Assembly (NCBI RefSeq): GCF_011386835.1
Contig: NC_088798.1
Coordinates: 5,580,001 to 5,644,000, forward strand
Reading direction: 5' to 3'
Length of the DNA: 64,000 nt
Source: Chrysemys picta bellii
Lineage: Eukaryota > Chordata > Testudines > Emydidae
Under the pieces are notes generated by a model. It did no database searches, was not told the DNA's origin, and was given only the letters and a program-made list of their open reading frames with translations. Below are positions 1-11,341 of the stretch, in pieces. Positions within the stretch are counted from its first letter, which is position 1. Each line of letters opens with the position of its first letter. Both the position numbers and the translations under genes were made by a program.

Positions 1-1082
1 TTGGGACGGATGAACAGCCACACTTGCTGTGCTTCCAAGAGCCTGAGGCCCTGCCTCTGAAATACAGTTTCCCCCCTGGGCTCTCAGCTTTTACCCAGGA
101 TCTCAATGTCTCACGTTAATGGCCACCCCTCGTTACATTGTCTAGACCATCCCTGCTGCGGGATGGCTCCAGGAGGGCAGTTGTAGTACACAGCAGAACC
201 TCGGGCTGGTTGGGAAAGACAGGCTGATGTGTCTCATTTTCTCAGCATGGCAGGCCAATCATCAGCTACAATTTCCCGTTCTTGCTGTGCAGCATCAGGC
301 CCCAGGCCCGGATCCTCGGGAGGATTTAGGATCTGAACTTTCACAGAAATCGGTGGACATTAGGAGCCTAGATACCTTGGAGGGCCTGGGCCCAAATCCT
401 CAGGCAGGTTTGCACAGCTACAAGGGCAGGGCGGGGAGGAGAAAGCAGTAGGTGGCAGCATAAGCCAGCCCGGCCCCAGAGCAGCCTGTCCCCAGCATGG
501 TTTGGCGCAGTCAGAGGAAGGGGACCACCCAGCTGCTCAGGGAGCTGCAGATCCAGAAGGCCCCTCACAGTGTCCCCGAGAGGGACAGAGATGAGGCCCA
601 TTGGACAGCTGGCTCAAGTCCTGCTCTTCCTTGAGCTGACAGGCAAGGGAAGCAAAGGGTCATGGAGGGGCGTTGCACACGTTGCAGGAGGAGGACGACA
701 ACCTGCCCTTGGACCTGAGCCAGCTCCCACTGAAAGGAATGGGAGCTTTCCATTGCCTTCAGCGACAGCTGCATCAGCCCGGTCATCGCCCAAGGGTATG
801 CTCGTAGCTCTCGGGCAAGCACAGGGCGTGCACATGCTCATCTAGTCCTGTGCCCCATGGACAACAGAGGTGGAGTTTGCAAATAAAGTCATGTGCCCAG
901 CAAGCACATGTGCTGCCATCAACAGGCACCAGCCCCAGCAGGCAAACTGCTCCTGTCCCGGAAGAGCCTCCCCAGCTCCCCGTAAGTAATCACCATAGAA
1001 GGAGCTCTCTTGTTTTAGACATGCATCCTGCAATGCACCGCGGGCTCCGTTACTTCCAGAACGGGCGACCAAAGTCACACAG
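1..1082. other. Unrecognised left-edge sequence
   Basis: This is moderately GC-rich sequence with several short overlapping frames on both strands, none resembling a known protein. Nothing else is identifiable. Confidence 0.5.
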
Positions 1083-1165
1083 CAGGTGAGTGGCAGACCC
1101 TGAATAATGAACCCAGGAGTCCTGACTCCCAGTACCCTGCTCTAAATACGAGGCAGAACTTTCCC
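1083..1165 (-). repeat. MIR-like SINE fragment
   Basis: It contains the minus-strand MIR-type run gtcacacagcaggtgagtgg followed by an aacccaggagtcctgactcc segment. This is a short, old copy with approximate ends. Confidence 0.6.
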
Positions 1166-1632
1166 CCTCTGTTGCCTAGTTGGATTTGTAGGTTTCTAAC
1201 TCCAGGCTGCACATGAAGTGCCAGGTACTCAGGGTAGCTCCATTTACATCAATGGACCTATGGCCAGTTTACACTAGCTGGGGAATCTAGCCCATAGCAA
1301 TGGGAATGGAGTCTCCTGGCGAGATGATACCAGCACAGAACTGCAAGGTGACACATAGGGAGGGAGGTGCTGTCGGTGAATCTGTAAGTGGAGTTCGGCA
1401 GCACAATGTGACAAATATGGCAAGTTCCTGCAATCTCCTGGACAAACCTGATTGAATTCAGTTTGTGTGTCTTAGGAGTTTATTGTATTCAAAATGCAAA
1501 GGTATTATTGTGGGATCGTATGTAGCATCTCTAGAGTGGAGACATGACTAATGTAAAACCCTGGGAAGTGTAATAGCTTCAGAGGACTCTTTTAAACAAT
1601 GAGCAAGCCACAGATAAACTTTTAGTTTAGTG

Positions 1633-2352
1633 CGGGGGTGGGCAAACTACAGCCCGGGGGCTGCATCCGGCCCTCCAGACATTTTAATCTGGCCCTTGAG
1701 CTCCAGCCAGGAAGCATGTAGCTCCCAGATGCAGCCAGCATGTCCCCCCTCCAACTCCTACGCGTAGGGGCAGCCAGGGGGCTCCGCACACTGCCCCTGC
1801 CCCAAGTGCTGCCCGCACAGCTCCCATTGGCCGGGAGCTGTGGCCAATGGGAGCTGTGGGGTGGCGCCTTTGGACAGGGCAGCGCGCAGAGCTGCCTGGC
1901 CACACCTCCGCATAGGAGCCAGAAGGGGGACATGCTGCTGCTTCCAGGAGCATTCCAGGTAAGTGCTGCCCAAAGCCTGCATCTCTGACCCTCTCCTGCA
2001 CCCCAACTGCCTGCCTCAGCCCTCATCCCCCCTGCCCTCCAAACCCCTCCGTCCCAGTCTGGAGCACCCTCCTGCACCCTCAACCCCTCATTCCCAGCCC
2101 CACCCCAGAGTCTGCACCTTCAGACAGAGTCCTCATCTATCTCCCCCCCGCACACCAACCCTCTGCCCCAGTCTGGAGCCCTCTCCCTCACCCTGAACTC
2201 CTCATTTCTGGCCCCACCCCAGAGCCTGCACCCCCAGCCAGAGCCCTCACCCCTACCACACACCAGCCCCCAATTTTGTGAGCATTCATGGCCCACCACA
2301 GGATTTCCATACCCAGATGTGGCCCTTGGGCCAAAAAGTTTGCCCACCCCTG
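1633..2352. mobile_element. Non-autonomous hAT element, 720 bp, with perfect 8-bp TSD
   Basis: Its 16-bp terminal inverted repeats are cgggggtgggcaaact at the left and the complement of caggggtgggcaaact at the right, with one mismatch. It is flanked by perfect 8-bp duplications gtttagtg (1625-1632 and 2353-2360). The interior is GC-rich with C-rich tandem imperfect repeats (1990-2260) and no transposase. The open frames within it are compositional. Eight-bp duplications and a CAGGGGT-type end are hAT features. Confidence 0.9.
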
Positions 2353-2376
2353 GTTTAGTGGGTTTCCTAAGAAATA

Positions 2377-2578
2377 CAGCAGAACCCCATTTATCTGGTC
2401 TCCTTGGGACCAGAGCCAGATCGGATCATCAAAAATTCAGATAACCTGGAGAATGGGAATGTGCAAGGCTGCAGTGCAATCTCGCGGCCACAGTAGAGAT
2501 CACTCACTTCTGGATCTGTGTGAGCCAGTTGTTCATTTAATATGGATAATGGAGGGTCCGATAAATGGGTTTCTACTG
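2377..2578. mobile_element. Tigger-like Tc1/mariner miniature element, 202 bp
   Basis: The left end cagcagaaccccatttatc and the right end gataaatgggtttctactg form terminal inverted repeats, each bounded by TA (2375-2376, 2579-2580). The TIR resembles the CAGTAGAACCCCCATTTATC end of Tigger/pogo-type elements. No coding capacity. It lies only 16 bp from the duplication of the neighbouring hAT element. Confidence 0.85.
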
Positions 2579-2580
2579 TA

Positions 2581-3364
2581 CTTGGGAGGAGGCGAATGCA
2601 AATTCCCACCTCCAGGCCCACCTCTGCCCTGAGAAGAAACCCACCATCTGCAAGTTACCTGTTCCCCAGGTCCCAGGATCAAAGACTCAAACTGTATAAA
2701 CAAGTGACACAGATTCATGGGCATCTAGTTCTGAACTTATAACCACAGAAAAAAAACCCAGGGTGGAATGTGAAGCACTGACACCTACCAGAACCCTTGT
2801 TGGAGTTGGGGTGATCTCTGGTAAACTTGGTTAGCATGTGTGTAGGGTTTATTATTATTCATTATTTTAATATGTTTTCTCAGTCATGCTTTTGCCTTAA
2901 GAATAAATGTGCTTGCTTAGAAAAGGTGTGTGGTAGCTTCTAACTGTGGGAGATTAAACTGGTTATAGCCTCCAAGAAGAAAAGCAAAGCAAACTGGCTG
3001 AAGCAGTCTGATTTGCTGGGGAACTCACTGTGCAGGCAGGGAACTGTGTGGCCTAGAAAATCCCCAGGAGGGGGAGAGATGCACGTCTCCACCCAAGCAA
3101 GGTGAAAGCTAGGAGCCAGAAGCATAAAAGTGGGTGCCCTTGCTGGGCCATAGAGGAGGAAATACAGGTGCAGTTGCCCTGAACTGTGACAAACACGAGG
3201 GGGCTTTGTACAGTTGATCATGTGCATGTACACTGTTTACTTTGCTCTGCCACCTCCCCTGCTCAAGCTCTATTAAAATGATGGCACAAAATCAAAAATG
3301 ATTGGGAAATAAGTGAGTGGGCTTCAGAAAGCGTTGCCTGGCATTAGAAAAAGGAATGACCTGA
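2581..3364. other. Intergenic, no recognised feature
   Basis: Mixed single-copy sequence. I see no gene and no repeat I can name. Confidence 0.4.
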
Positions 3365-3720
3365 TTCAAGATTTCAAGGCCAGAAGGGACCATCTGGTCT
3401 GACCCCCTGTATAACAGAACTGCCCCAAAATAATTCCCAGAGTGGATCTGTTGGAAAAACATCCATTTTTTTAAAAACTGTCTGCAATAGAGAATCCATC
3501 ACGACTCTTGGTAAATCATTCCACTGGTTAATTACCCTCACTGTCAAAGATGTATATCTTATTTCCAGTCTGAATTTGTCTAGCTTCAGCTTCCAGCCAT
3601 TGGGTCAGCATAGACCTTTCTCTGCTAGATTGAAGAACTCATGAGCAAATATTTGTTCCCATAGGTACTTATCAACTGTGATCAAGTCACCACTTAACCT
3701 TATAAATATGCCATCCCTCT
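3365..3720 (-). repeat. Old CR1 LINE 3' region
   Basis: It begins with the CR1-end signature ccagaagggaccatctggtc and continues through the reverse-strand CR1 3' UTR (asnippet aatccatcacgactcttgg, then the agcttccagccattgg and gatcaagtcaccacttaacc segments). Diverged and 5' truncated. Confidence 0.8.
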
Positions 3721-4639
3721 AGAGAGTAACCCAGGCAGCCTGGAACAGTAGGAAAATAAATCAACCTTATTATAATCAATACACAGTATGGGAGCATCCT
3801 TAGTTTGTTTTCTAAGGCTGTTCTCCCTTATATTATAGGCAGTACCTACATGCACAGAGAGTCTGGTCCAAAGCCCATTGAGAGCAATAGAAATCACCAA
3901 TGTGCCAGACCTTAATAAGCGACCTATTTGTAGACACCCTACAGCTTTTGTAGGTGCTCCCTTCACCTTGCTGTTTCTGCACTGCCCTTGCACCAGGTAA
4001 GGTTATTCATTTTAAACTAACCACTCTTCTGAAATGTAAGACTTTATTGTGGGAAGGGAAGTATTAAGGGAGCTAGGCAGACCTCTCTGCTTTTTATTGT
4101 CATGGTTGTGGTTGTCGTTGCCTGTGTGTTGAGGTGACAGTTGTCTGATACATTTCTGGGTTTATTCTCCAATACATATTGATTACGCGGTAAATGTATA
4201 AATGCAAAGAATAACTAACTGCAAAGCAGAATATACAGGGGAGGAATCTTCCAACCTAGGAATGGTCAAATACCTTCTCCAGGGGATTGATTAAAAACCA
4301 ACAAAAACCAAAACAAATGTCAAAGCAAGGAACCAAATCCATCTTAAACATAACTCCAGTGAAGTGAATGGAGCTAAAGCAGGGACGAATGTATCCAGCG
4401 TTTTCAGGGGATCATTTTTGGATAGATCCAAAAACGTTCACACAAAATCTAAGCAAACTCAGCTGGAGTGGAGGGAAAATATCACTCATTCAATCACTGA
4501 CGTCCAACCTGTCTAGATAGACTGATGCAATCCACAGACCCATTTCTGAAGGTGGGATTCTTCAGTGGTGTGAAAGAAACGTGTTTAAAAGGGTCGGGGA
4601 GGGGGGGGGAATCAATTAAGTTCTTTACCGTCAAAATCT
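3721..4639. other. Intergenic, no recognised gene
   Basis: Single-copy, AT-leaning sequence. A g-run lies near 4600-4609. Nothing else could be supported. Confidence 0.4.
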
Positions 4640-4668
4640 TCCAAGTTGAGTGTTAACAAAGCAGGAGT

Positions 4669-4693
4669 CCCCCCCCCCCCACACACACACACA
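4669..4693. repeat. Poly-C followed by (AC)n
   Basis: A run of about twelve C is followed directly by an AC dinucleotide tract. Confidence 0.9.
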
Positions 4694-4799
4694 AAGTGCT
4701 GTGAAACTCTCCAGCAATTCTCCATTGCCTTGGAAGCCAAAGAGAACCACTTACCTGGGCTTGAGTGGGAACTCAGGGCTGGCAAGAGGCAGCAGGCTC

Positions 4800-5480
4800 C
4801 CCCCTGTCCTCTGGTTCAAACAACTGAACCGAAGTGCCTGGCAGGAGCAGAATCAGCTGTGGGGAAGCCCCGGGGACCAGCGATCCACCAGCAGCACACC
4901 CACGGCACGGCAGATCCTTCCCACGCGTGGGGCTCTCTCCTTCCTAGCTGCGGCCCCCCCACGCCTGGAAAACTTTGCCTGGGCTAAGCCACTCTTAGCG
5001 CCCCGCCCAGATTTCGTTGCTGCTGCTGCCGCCCGTCCTTCAGCAGCGTGCCCTGGGCGAGGGGGAGCCGGGATGGGCTGCCCACCGTCCCTTCTCGCTC
5101 CTGCTCCCCCTAAGGATGCCACACTTCTTCCTATGGTTCGCCTGCCCCACCGGGTCCTCTCTGCATCAGCGCCGGGCTCTTCCAGAGGCAGGACCAGGGC
5201 TCTGCCGAGCCATGCTGCAGCCGGGGAGGGGGCGCAGACCCTCTGGATCTGGCTGCCTCTGCCGCGGATAACGCTCTGCCTACAGCATCTCCCCCTGCGC
5301 CTGGTACCTCGGGCTGCAAACTCCCCCACACACACCCCCAAGACGCCTCTGCCTCCGCTGAGATGCCAGAGAGGCGCTGTCCACTGCTGTGGTGCTGAAA
5401 GCAACAGCAACCCCTTTTATGTGTAAAGCTGCCTTCTCGAGCTTTGCCGCTAGGGGCAGCCTGGAGCTTTTCTCCCGGGG
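4800..5480. promoter_or_regulatory. CpG-rich block, candidate CpG island
   Basis: This is the GC- and CpG-richest block outside the mobile elements. CpG occurs throughout, with CCGCCC and GGCGAGGG-type G/C boxes, and the flanks are AT-rich and CpG-poor. Long overlapping open frames on opposite strands (plus 4650-5426, minus 4853-5410) are explained by the composition and match no protein I know. It could be the promoter of an unannotated transcript or an old GC-rich element. No TATA box or ordered exon was found. Confidence 0.4.
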
Positions 5481-6295
5481 AGGGGGATGGAGAACATTGA
5501 TTCTTCATTGCCTAGGGAAAGTGCCTCATTGCAAGGCGTAAGACCTAGAAGGGGGGCGATGGACGCCCCAGGAGCAAGGAATTCCTTGTAAGACACTCAG
5601 TCTGCTGTGCCAATGCCCGATCTCTTAAAAGCTGCATCAATAATTTAAGGAGGGGAAAGACATTCCTGCCACAGATCCCCAATGACATCTGTTCTCTTGG
5701 TGTGACATTTCCCTCCAATCTCCCTCCTGCAGGCTGGCTGGCCCAAACAGGAGTGAAGGCCCGATTAGAAGACGTGTAGTGAAGTCGTTGTATTTGGGTG
5801 CGGGGTTCAGGGGTGGTGATCTAATTGGCTCCAGCAGGCTTTGTGCTAGTGGATGTATTAAAGTGAGATCAGAGCAGGGAAATAATCACAGGCTGGTGAG
5901 TGATGAGAAACAAGGAAGGAAAACCTTGGCATGCCTCCGAGAAATAGGAAAGGAGACGTGTTTGTCATTTGCAAATGCATCACCATTCTGCATGGTGGGA
6001 GAGTATTTACTTTGAGGGCCAATTATATTTAGACCCTGTCTAAACTCAGGTTTATTATTCACACCATGAATAATAGGACCCCAGTGTACTAGGCCTTGTA
6101 CAAACCCCCAACAAAGAGAGGATTCCTGCCCCAAACTACTTAGTCCCACTGCCGGAAATGGTGGTCAGCAACTGGCTCACCTGCACCCATGGCCCCTAAG
6201 TGTAAACTAAGGCAACCCAAGGTTTGCAATGAATAAGCTAATCGACAGGGGTAAACGTCTATTAGCGCCATCAATGCAAATCTCTGCATGCCCTT
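5481..6295. other. Intergenic, no recognised feature
   Basis: Single-copy sequence after the CpG-rich block. No gene or classifiable repeat was found. Confidence 0.4.
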
Positions 6296-6582
6296 AGCTA
6301 CATCTACACCACAAGGTAGGGGGTAATTGTAGCATGGGTAGGTAGTTTTAATCTAGCTAGCGTGGGTAACAATAGCAGTCAAGATGCAGCAGCATGGACC
6401 CCAGCATGGGGTAGGAACCTGAATAAGTACCCAGGGTCCCCACCGATCTTGTTCCGGATAGTTAGCCTGGACTGAATCCCATGCTGTCCTGTCTTCACTA
6501 CTATTGCCATCTGCGCTAGTTGGAGTAAACCTGGCCAAGGTATGCCCACAATCACACCTTCACTTGGAGTGCAGACGTACCC
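6296..6582. mobile_element. PIF/Harbinger-like miniature element
   Basis: The left end agctacatctacaccacaag and the complement of the right end (gggtacgtctgcactccaag) are related inverted repeats, with the tac(g/a)tct(a/g)cac core matching. The 3-bp flanks are ctt and att, so the duplication is eroded or the boundary is off by a base. It shares its end type with the element at 61111-61362. Confidence 0.55.
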
Positions 6583-8000
6583 ATTCAGTCAGGACTACTG
6601 CAGCTACATTGAACGCTGGCTACCGCTGAATGTGGGTGGGTGGGGAGGAGAGGGAGAGGGAGAGGGAGGGGGAGGGGGGGTATTCTCCTGTGTAGACAAA
6701 GGCTTAGGCCCTCAGAATAATACACAGAAGTTTGGAGGTTCAAATAGCATCAATCATATGCTCTTATTTACTTGCTTTCTCACCAGTCACTCTACAGCAA
6801 GGAAGAAGGCTGTGCATGCCATTTAGACGGAGGAGGATTTAGGTCATTAAACAGACCTGATATTCAGAAGGAAAAAAATGGCTGGAGAAGAATATATTCT
6901 TTCCTGACACACATCATCTTCCAGCGTCCCAGCTCTGGCTAAGGCAGCCAACGGGATCAGAGCAGGCTGCAGAATACACACAACATACAATATTCCTTAC
7001 CCTTTCTGTAGCATTTGCCTTAGCTTACAGCCTAATGGGCCTGATTCACTCCTACGTTACTCTAGTTTGCTGCTGGTGTAAATGGCACTGGCAGATAAAG
7101 AGAAGTTGGGGTTATGCCCAAGAAGGGGATACAACTTGCAGCCAAGTCAGAAGCATTTCCCATCATGTGCACAGTGAATTGTTCACCAGCCTTTAGACTC
7201 AAGGTAACTTCTGTCAAGAATTCCTGATAGCATGCATCAAGCACATGGTGACTCATGCTCCCAATAAACTACCTTTAACAATTGTTTCAATGGAGATACG
7301 CTGGTATGAAATTCTATGGCCTGTATTATGCAGGGGAGAATAGATACTCAGAATGGCTCCTTAAGAAATCTATGAAAACTGAAGCATTGCTGTGGTGAAT
7401 CAGGCTCACTATTTTCTCCTAAGTAGTAACCACAATCATTTTAACTGCAGAATTTATATTAGACTCAGGTGAAATAATGGCCAGTCATCTCCAGTACCAA
7501 AAGGGATTTTTTTAAATTCCCACTGGAAATATTAATATAGAGAAACCATCAGTCACAGCATTTTTCATTTCTCTCGATAAATTTACCTTAGGTAAATCAT
7601 GAGAAAACAAGAGTCGGAGAAAGATCTGGTCAATTTCTCCCTGGGAGGGCGAGTACTCTGTTTTGTCTTTAGCCTGGGTAACAATGGCACATAACATAAT
7701 TCAGCCAATGTGACAGACAGAATAGCACAATGGCAACCTCGGCATCTGACAGATTAAAACCAGATCCTCCTCCAAAAAGGTCAAAAATGGTCCCCAAACC
7801 CAATAGCAGATGTAAGATTAGGCTCTGATGCTTGGGGCATTAAATATTTGGACGAGATTATGACCCATGATGCTCTTGTTCTGTAAATGTCCCTGGCGGT
7901 AAGTTAGTAAGTTCCTCAGTTAGTAACACTGCAGGGAAAAATATCGAAGTACTGAGCTTACCAATGTCATTCAAAACTTCTGCTTGTGACAAAAAGAAGA
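6583..8000. other. Intergenic; purine-rich tract, otherwise unique
   Basis: A GGGAGA-type purine tract lies at about 6632-6680. The rest is single-copy and AT-rich with a weak member of the hairpin family near 7028-7090. No gene. Confidence 0.45.
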
Positions 8001-8002
8001 AC

Positions 8003-8090
8003 AGGAGTACTTGTGGCACCTTAGAGACTAACAAATTTATTAGAGCATAAGCTTTCGTGGACTACAGCCCACTTCTTCGGATGCATATAG
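8003..8090 (-). mobile_element. Penelope-like element 3' end with hammerhead-like fold
   Basis: The minus strand reads ccgaaga, then gtgggc-tgta-gtccac, then gaaa, gcttatgc and tc. This is the order of a hammerhead core: CUGANGA-type box, helix II, GAAA box, tiny helix III, UH cleavage site. The first box has C where U is expected, and an extra A precedes helix II. The rest (aaggtgccacaagtactcc) belongs to a family I recall as common in reptile genomes. Penelope-like elements are known to carry minimal hammerheads; family assignment is inference. Confidence 0.5.
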
Positions 8091-8100
8091 AATGGAACAT

Positions 8101-9330
8101 ATATTGAGGAGATATATATACACACATACAGAGAGCATGAACAGGTGGGAGTTGTCTTACCAACTCTGAGAGGCCAATTAATTAAGAGAAAAAAAACTTT
8201 TTCTACCACTGATAGTTGCATGTAGCTTCTTGCTATGAATATAGGGAGCCAAATTGATCTGTGGTTTGGCTCTGCTAAGGTCAGTAGAAATTACACCCAG
8301 GAAGAATTTGGCCCTTTATAGTTAATTTATTTAAAAGGTAACCAATAAACCCACGTGCAGTTCTACAATTGCACAATCCAAAAGATGATCACGTTGAACG
8401 AGGCTGCAGTCATTTGATGTTGCAGTGGCCGCTGCGTGACCCTCCATGACACTTTCTGCTGAATAGACCATAAAACCAGTAAAAAGGGGAATTTTTAACT
8501 GAAAGCATCATACACTCAGGGCACCATTCAGTGAAGATTCAGCGTTTCACACATCTGGCCATGAAGATATGCAACTGGAGATTTCAGAGCTTCCCAGCTC
8601 AGGCGGACACTGAAAGGCGGACACCTGGAAGAGAAAAGCCTCACCTACTGAGAACAACAAGCCATGCAGGAAGTCCGTTTTTCAAATAAAGTGTGAATGA
8701 AGAGCAACCGAGTGCAACAGTGATCACAGAGCAATATTCACCATGAAGGGAAACACCCGAGTCCGGTAAAATAAGAGAGAGCGAGACCGCTTGTAAAGTT
8801 ATGGTCCAATAAGGTCATTAGGTAAAGGTCCGGGGAGGCAGATTGACACAAGGCTTTGGAGGATGCGCTTCTCTTTGCATTTACATTCTAATTACTTCTG
8901 AAGGGAAGGAAATGCTGGAGTAGGTTTGCTTTTGCGGCAAATCAATTATAAATACTACCAAGCCGGGCTAAACATTGGGACGATGACATTATTGGTGCTC
9001 TTCATCCCCTGTAGTCATGGCTTATTGCTAAGGATTCTCTGCAGCAAACCAGCGGAGGAGGAGTTCATTTCTCTTGCAGTATTTTGTAGCTGTCGGGGAC
9101 GCAGTTTGCTTTGCTTCTGAGCTGTGTCCATGAGAAGAGAGATGGTTCGAATCCCTCCTGAAGACTCACTTTGATCATGACGCTTCCTGATGTCAGACTG
9201 TTGATCATGGCTAGGGAGACAAGCCGCGATTCTTCCTTTTTCCCCGCGCTTTGCCTTTTCCTACTCCTTTCCTCTATCCCCGCTTAAATAATCCATAGCC
9301 TGTTGTCCCCACCCCCTTCTCTGTGTAATT
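8101..9330. other. Single-copy intergenic block
   Basis: No repeat or gene was recognised. The 8.8-9.2 kb part is low in repeat-like phrases and contains TAAT motifs, so it could be conserved noncoding DNA; this cannot be judged without an alignment. Confidence 0.35.
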
Positions 9331-9334
9331 AGAC

Positions 9335-9690
9335 TTAACCCTTTCAGGGCAGGGATTCTCTCCCTTTTATGTTTGTACAACACTCAGCACATTGGGACCC
9401 CAATCCCAGCTGGGGTCTCTCGGCACTACCATATTATAAATATTGAATACAATACCACTGGGCTGGGACTCCGGAGATCTGGTGTCAATTCCCTGCCCTA
9501 TCACAGACTCCCTGTCTGACCTTGGGCAAGTCACTTAATCTCTCTGTGCCTCAGTTCCCCACCTGTGCACTGGACAAAGACATCCTCTGTCTTCAGGGAC
9601 CATCTCTCACTACGTGTCTGAACAGCACCTAGAACAAGAAGGCCCTCATCTCAGTTGTGGCTTGTGGACACGACTAGAATACAAATACTG
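9335..9690 (+). repeat. Tandem MIR/L3-type SINE pieces
   Basis: A tail segment (agggcagggattctc, then tttgtacaacactcagcac, then a gggtctctcggcactacc end) is followed by a MIR-type body (gaccttgggcaagtcactta, ctctgtgcctcagttcccc) and a second tail (tgtctgaacagcacctagaa). All are plus strand, diverged, with approximate ends. Confidence 0.8.
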
Positions 9691-9760
9691 ACTGGGAAAT
9701 TAACCAAGTTTCCCTATATCCTTTAGTGATAACTCCAGGTCAGTAGCATGTGACCTAAGT

Positions 9761-10115
9761 CAGGGGTTCTCAACCCCTGAGCCCCCTCCCACAACATGCT
9801 ATAAAAACTCCACGGCCCACCTGTGCCACAACAACTGGTTTTCTGCTTATAAAAGCAGGGATGGCATTAGGCCGTAGCAAGCAGGGCATTGCCCGGGGCC
9901 CCACACCACAGGGCCCCCACGAAGCTACATTGCTCAGGCTTCGGCTTCCACCCCAGGTAGCGGAGCTCAGAGCCCCGAGCTTCAGCCCCATGCGGTGGGG
10001 CTTTGGCTTTCTGCTCTGGGTCCCAGTGAGTCTAATGCTGGCCCTGCTTGGTGGACCCCCTGAAACCTGCTCGCGGACCCCCAGTGGGCCCTGGACCCTT
10101 GGTTGAGAACCACTG
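9761..10115. mobile_element. Non-autonomous hAT element, 355 bp, with perfect 8-bp TSD
   Basis: The ends are caggggttctcaacc at the left and the complement ggttgagaaccactg at the right. Perfect duplications acctaagt lie at 9753-9760 and 10116-10123. The GC-rich interior contains several gggcttcagcc-type phrases also seen in the element at 29609-29989. No transposase frame; the short open frames inside are not genes. Confidence 0.9.
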
Positions 10116-10123
10116 ACCTAAGT

Positions 10124-10890
10124 CATTACATATTCTTACATTAGAAACATATCTGACATATTCATGGTGAAATTTTGGCCACTGAAATGGAATTACCGAT
10201 GGAGACCGGGAAAGAGCCCAAACCAACCCCCGCAGACCTGACGCCCCAACCATGATGAACTCACACATACCACACACTTGGGAAAGCTTGAATCCAGATC
10301 CAGATGGTTGTTTAGGCCCACAGGACATTGGACAAGTTAAGGCACAGAGAAATGCTTTGCCCCTATAAATGTTTTTTTTTTCCATACTGTCTGCAGCTCA
10401 GTGCATTTGCAGAACCACAGAGGCAATCCGTGTGTATTTCTGGACTTACTGCCCTTTTAACTTCAGCTTTGCAGTTCACTGTCAGGAATATGATTCATTT
10501 CTATTAAAACCCTTTATTCCCCTCCCCTTTTCCTTACTCCGAGAGCAATAACGTTCCCCTTGCAAAGCCGCTTCTGAAAGCTGCATAAGGCAAATATGTG
10601 ATGTTCTTGTCTTGAACGTTTGTTGGGGAAATCTCTATGCAGGCACCTGGCCTGCTACAAAGAGAAAAACGATAGAATCCTCCTTTATGAAGCTTCCTTA
10701 GAAAGGAAAGATATTAATGGGTCAGTTATCAGCAAGAGGCAAATATTTTTAATCACCTTGCCAGGAATTCATGTGTGTTGTGTTTAACTTGCCAGCATTT
10801 CTACTGGTGACCTAATTAGCCAGCAGCCGGATTTGAAAACCTGGCCTCAAGTGATTCGGCTTTATCTCCCTGTGAGACATTGTTTGGATG
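10124..10890. other. Single-copy block, candidate regulatory DNA
   Basis: About 10.54-10.87 kb is AT-rich and free of repeat phrases, with clustered TAAT and TTAAC motifs (for example gacctaattagccagcagcc). It could be a conserved noncoding element; no gene is present. Confidence 0.3.
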
Positions 10891-10898
10891 GGTTAGTT

Positions 10899-11333
10899 CA
10901 GGGGGTGGCCAACCTGAGCCTGAGAAGGAGCCAGAATTGACCAATGTGCATTGCCAAAGAGCCACAGTAATACGTCAGCCGGCCCCCCAACATCCACCTG
11001 CCCCCTACCCCCGCCGATCAGCACCTCCTGCCCACCGGCAGCCCCACCGATCAGCACGTCCCCCTCCTTAGCCACACCACCCGATCAGCTGTTTTGTGGC
11101 GTGCAGGAGGCTCTGGGTGGGAGAGGGCAGGAGCGAGGGCATGGCAGGCTGAGGGGGGGGCGGGAAGGGGTGTAGTGGGGGCAGAGCCAGGGGTTGAGCA
11201 GTGAGCACCCCCTGGCACATTGGAAAGTTGGTGCCTGTAGCTCCAGCCCCGGAGTTGGTGCCTATACAAGGAGCCAAATATTAACTTCTGAAGAGCCCCA
11301 TGTGGCTCCGGAGCTGCAAGTTGGCCACCCCTG
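10899..11333. mobile_element. Non-autonomous hAT element, 435 bp, with perfect 8-bp TSD
   Basis: The ends cagggggtggccaacctg and the complement of caggggtggccaacttgc form inverted repeats. Perfect duplications ggttagtt lie at 10891-10898 and 11334-11341. The interior (about 10980-11275) is GC-rich and shares the phrases gatcagctgtt and gtgcaggaggc with 24.81-25.08 kb, so a second element family may be nested here. Confidence 0.9.
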
Positions 11334-11341
11334 GGTTAGTT

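Noticed and set aside
2288..2632. 114-codon plus-strand frame
   Set aside because: It spans the right end of the hAT element and the whole Tigger-like element; it is a chance frame.
4650..5426. 258-codon plus-strand open frame with an overlapping 185-codon minus frame
   Set aside because: Both lie in CpG-rich sequence where stops are rare; neither resembles a known protein and no splice or start context supports them.
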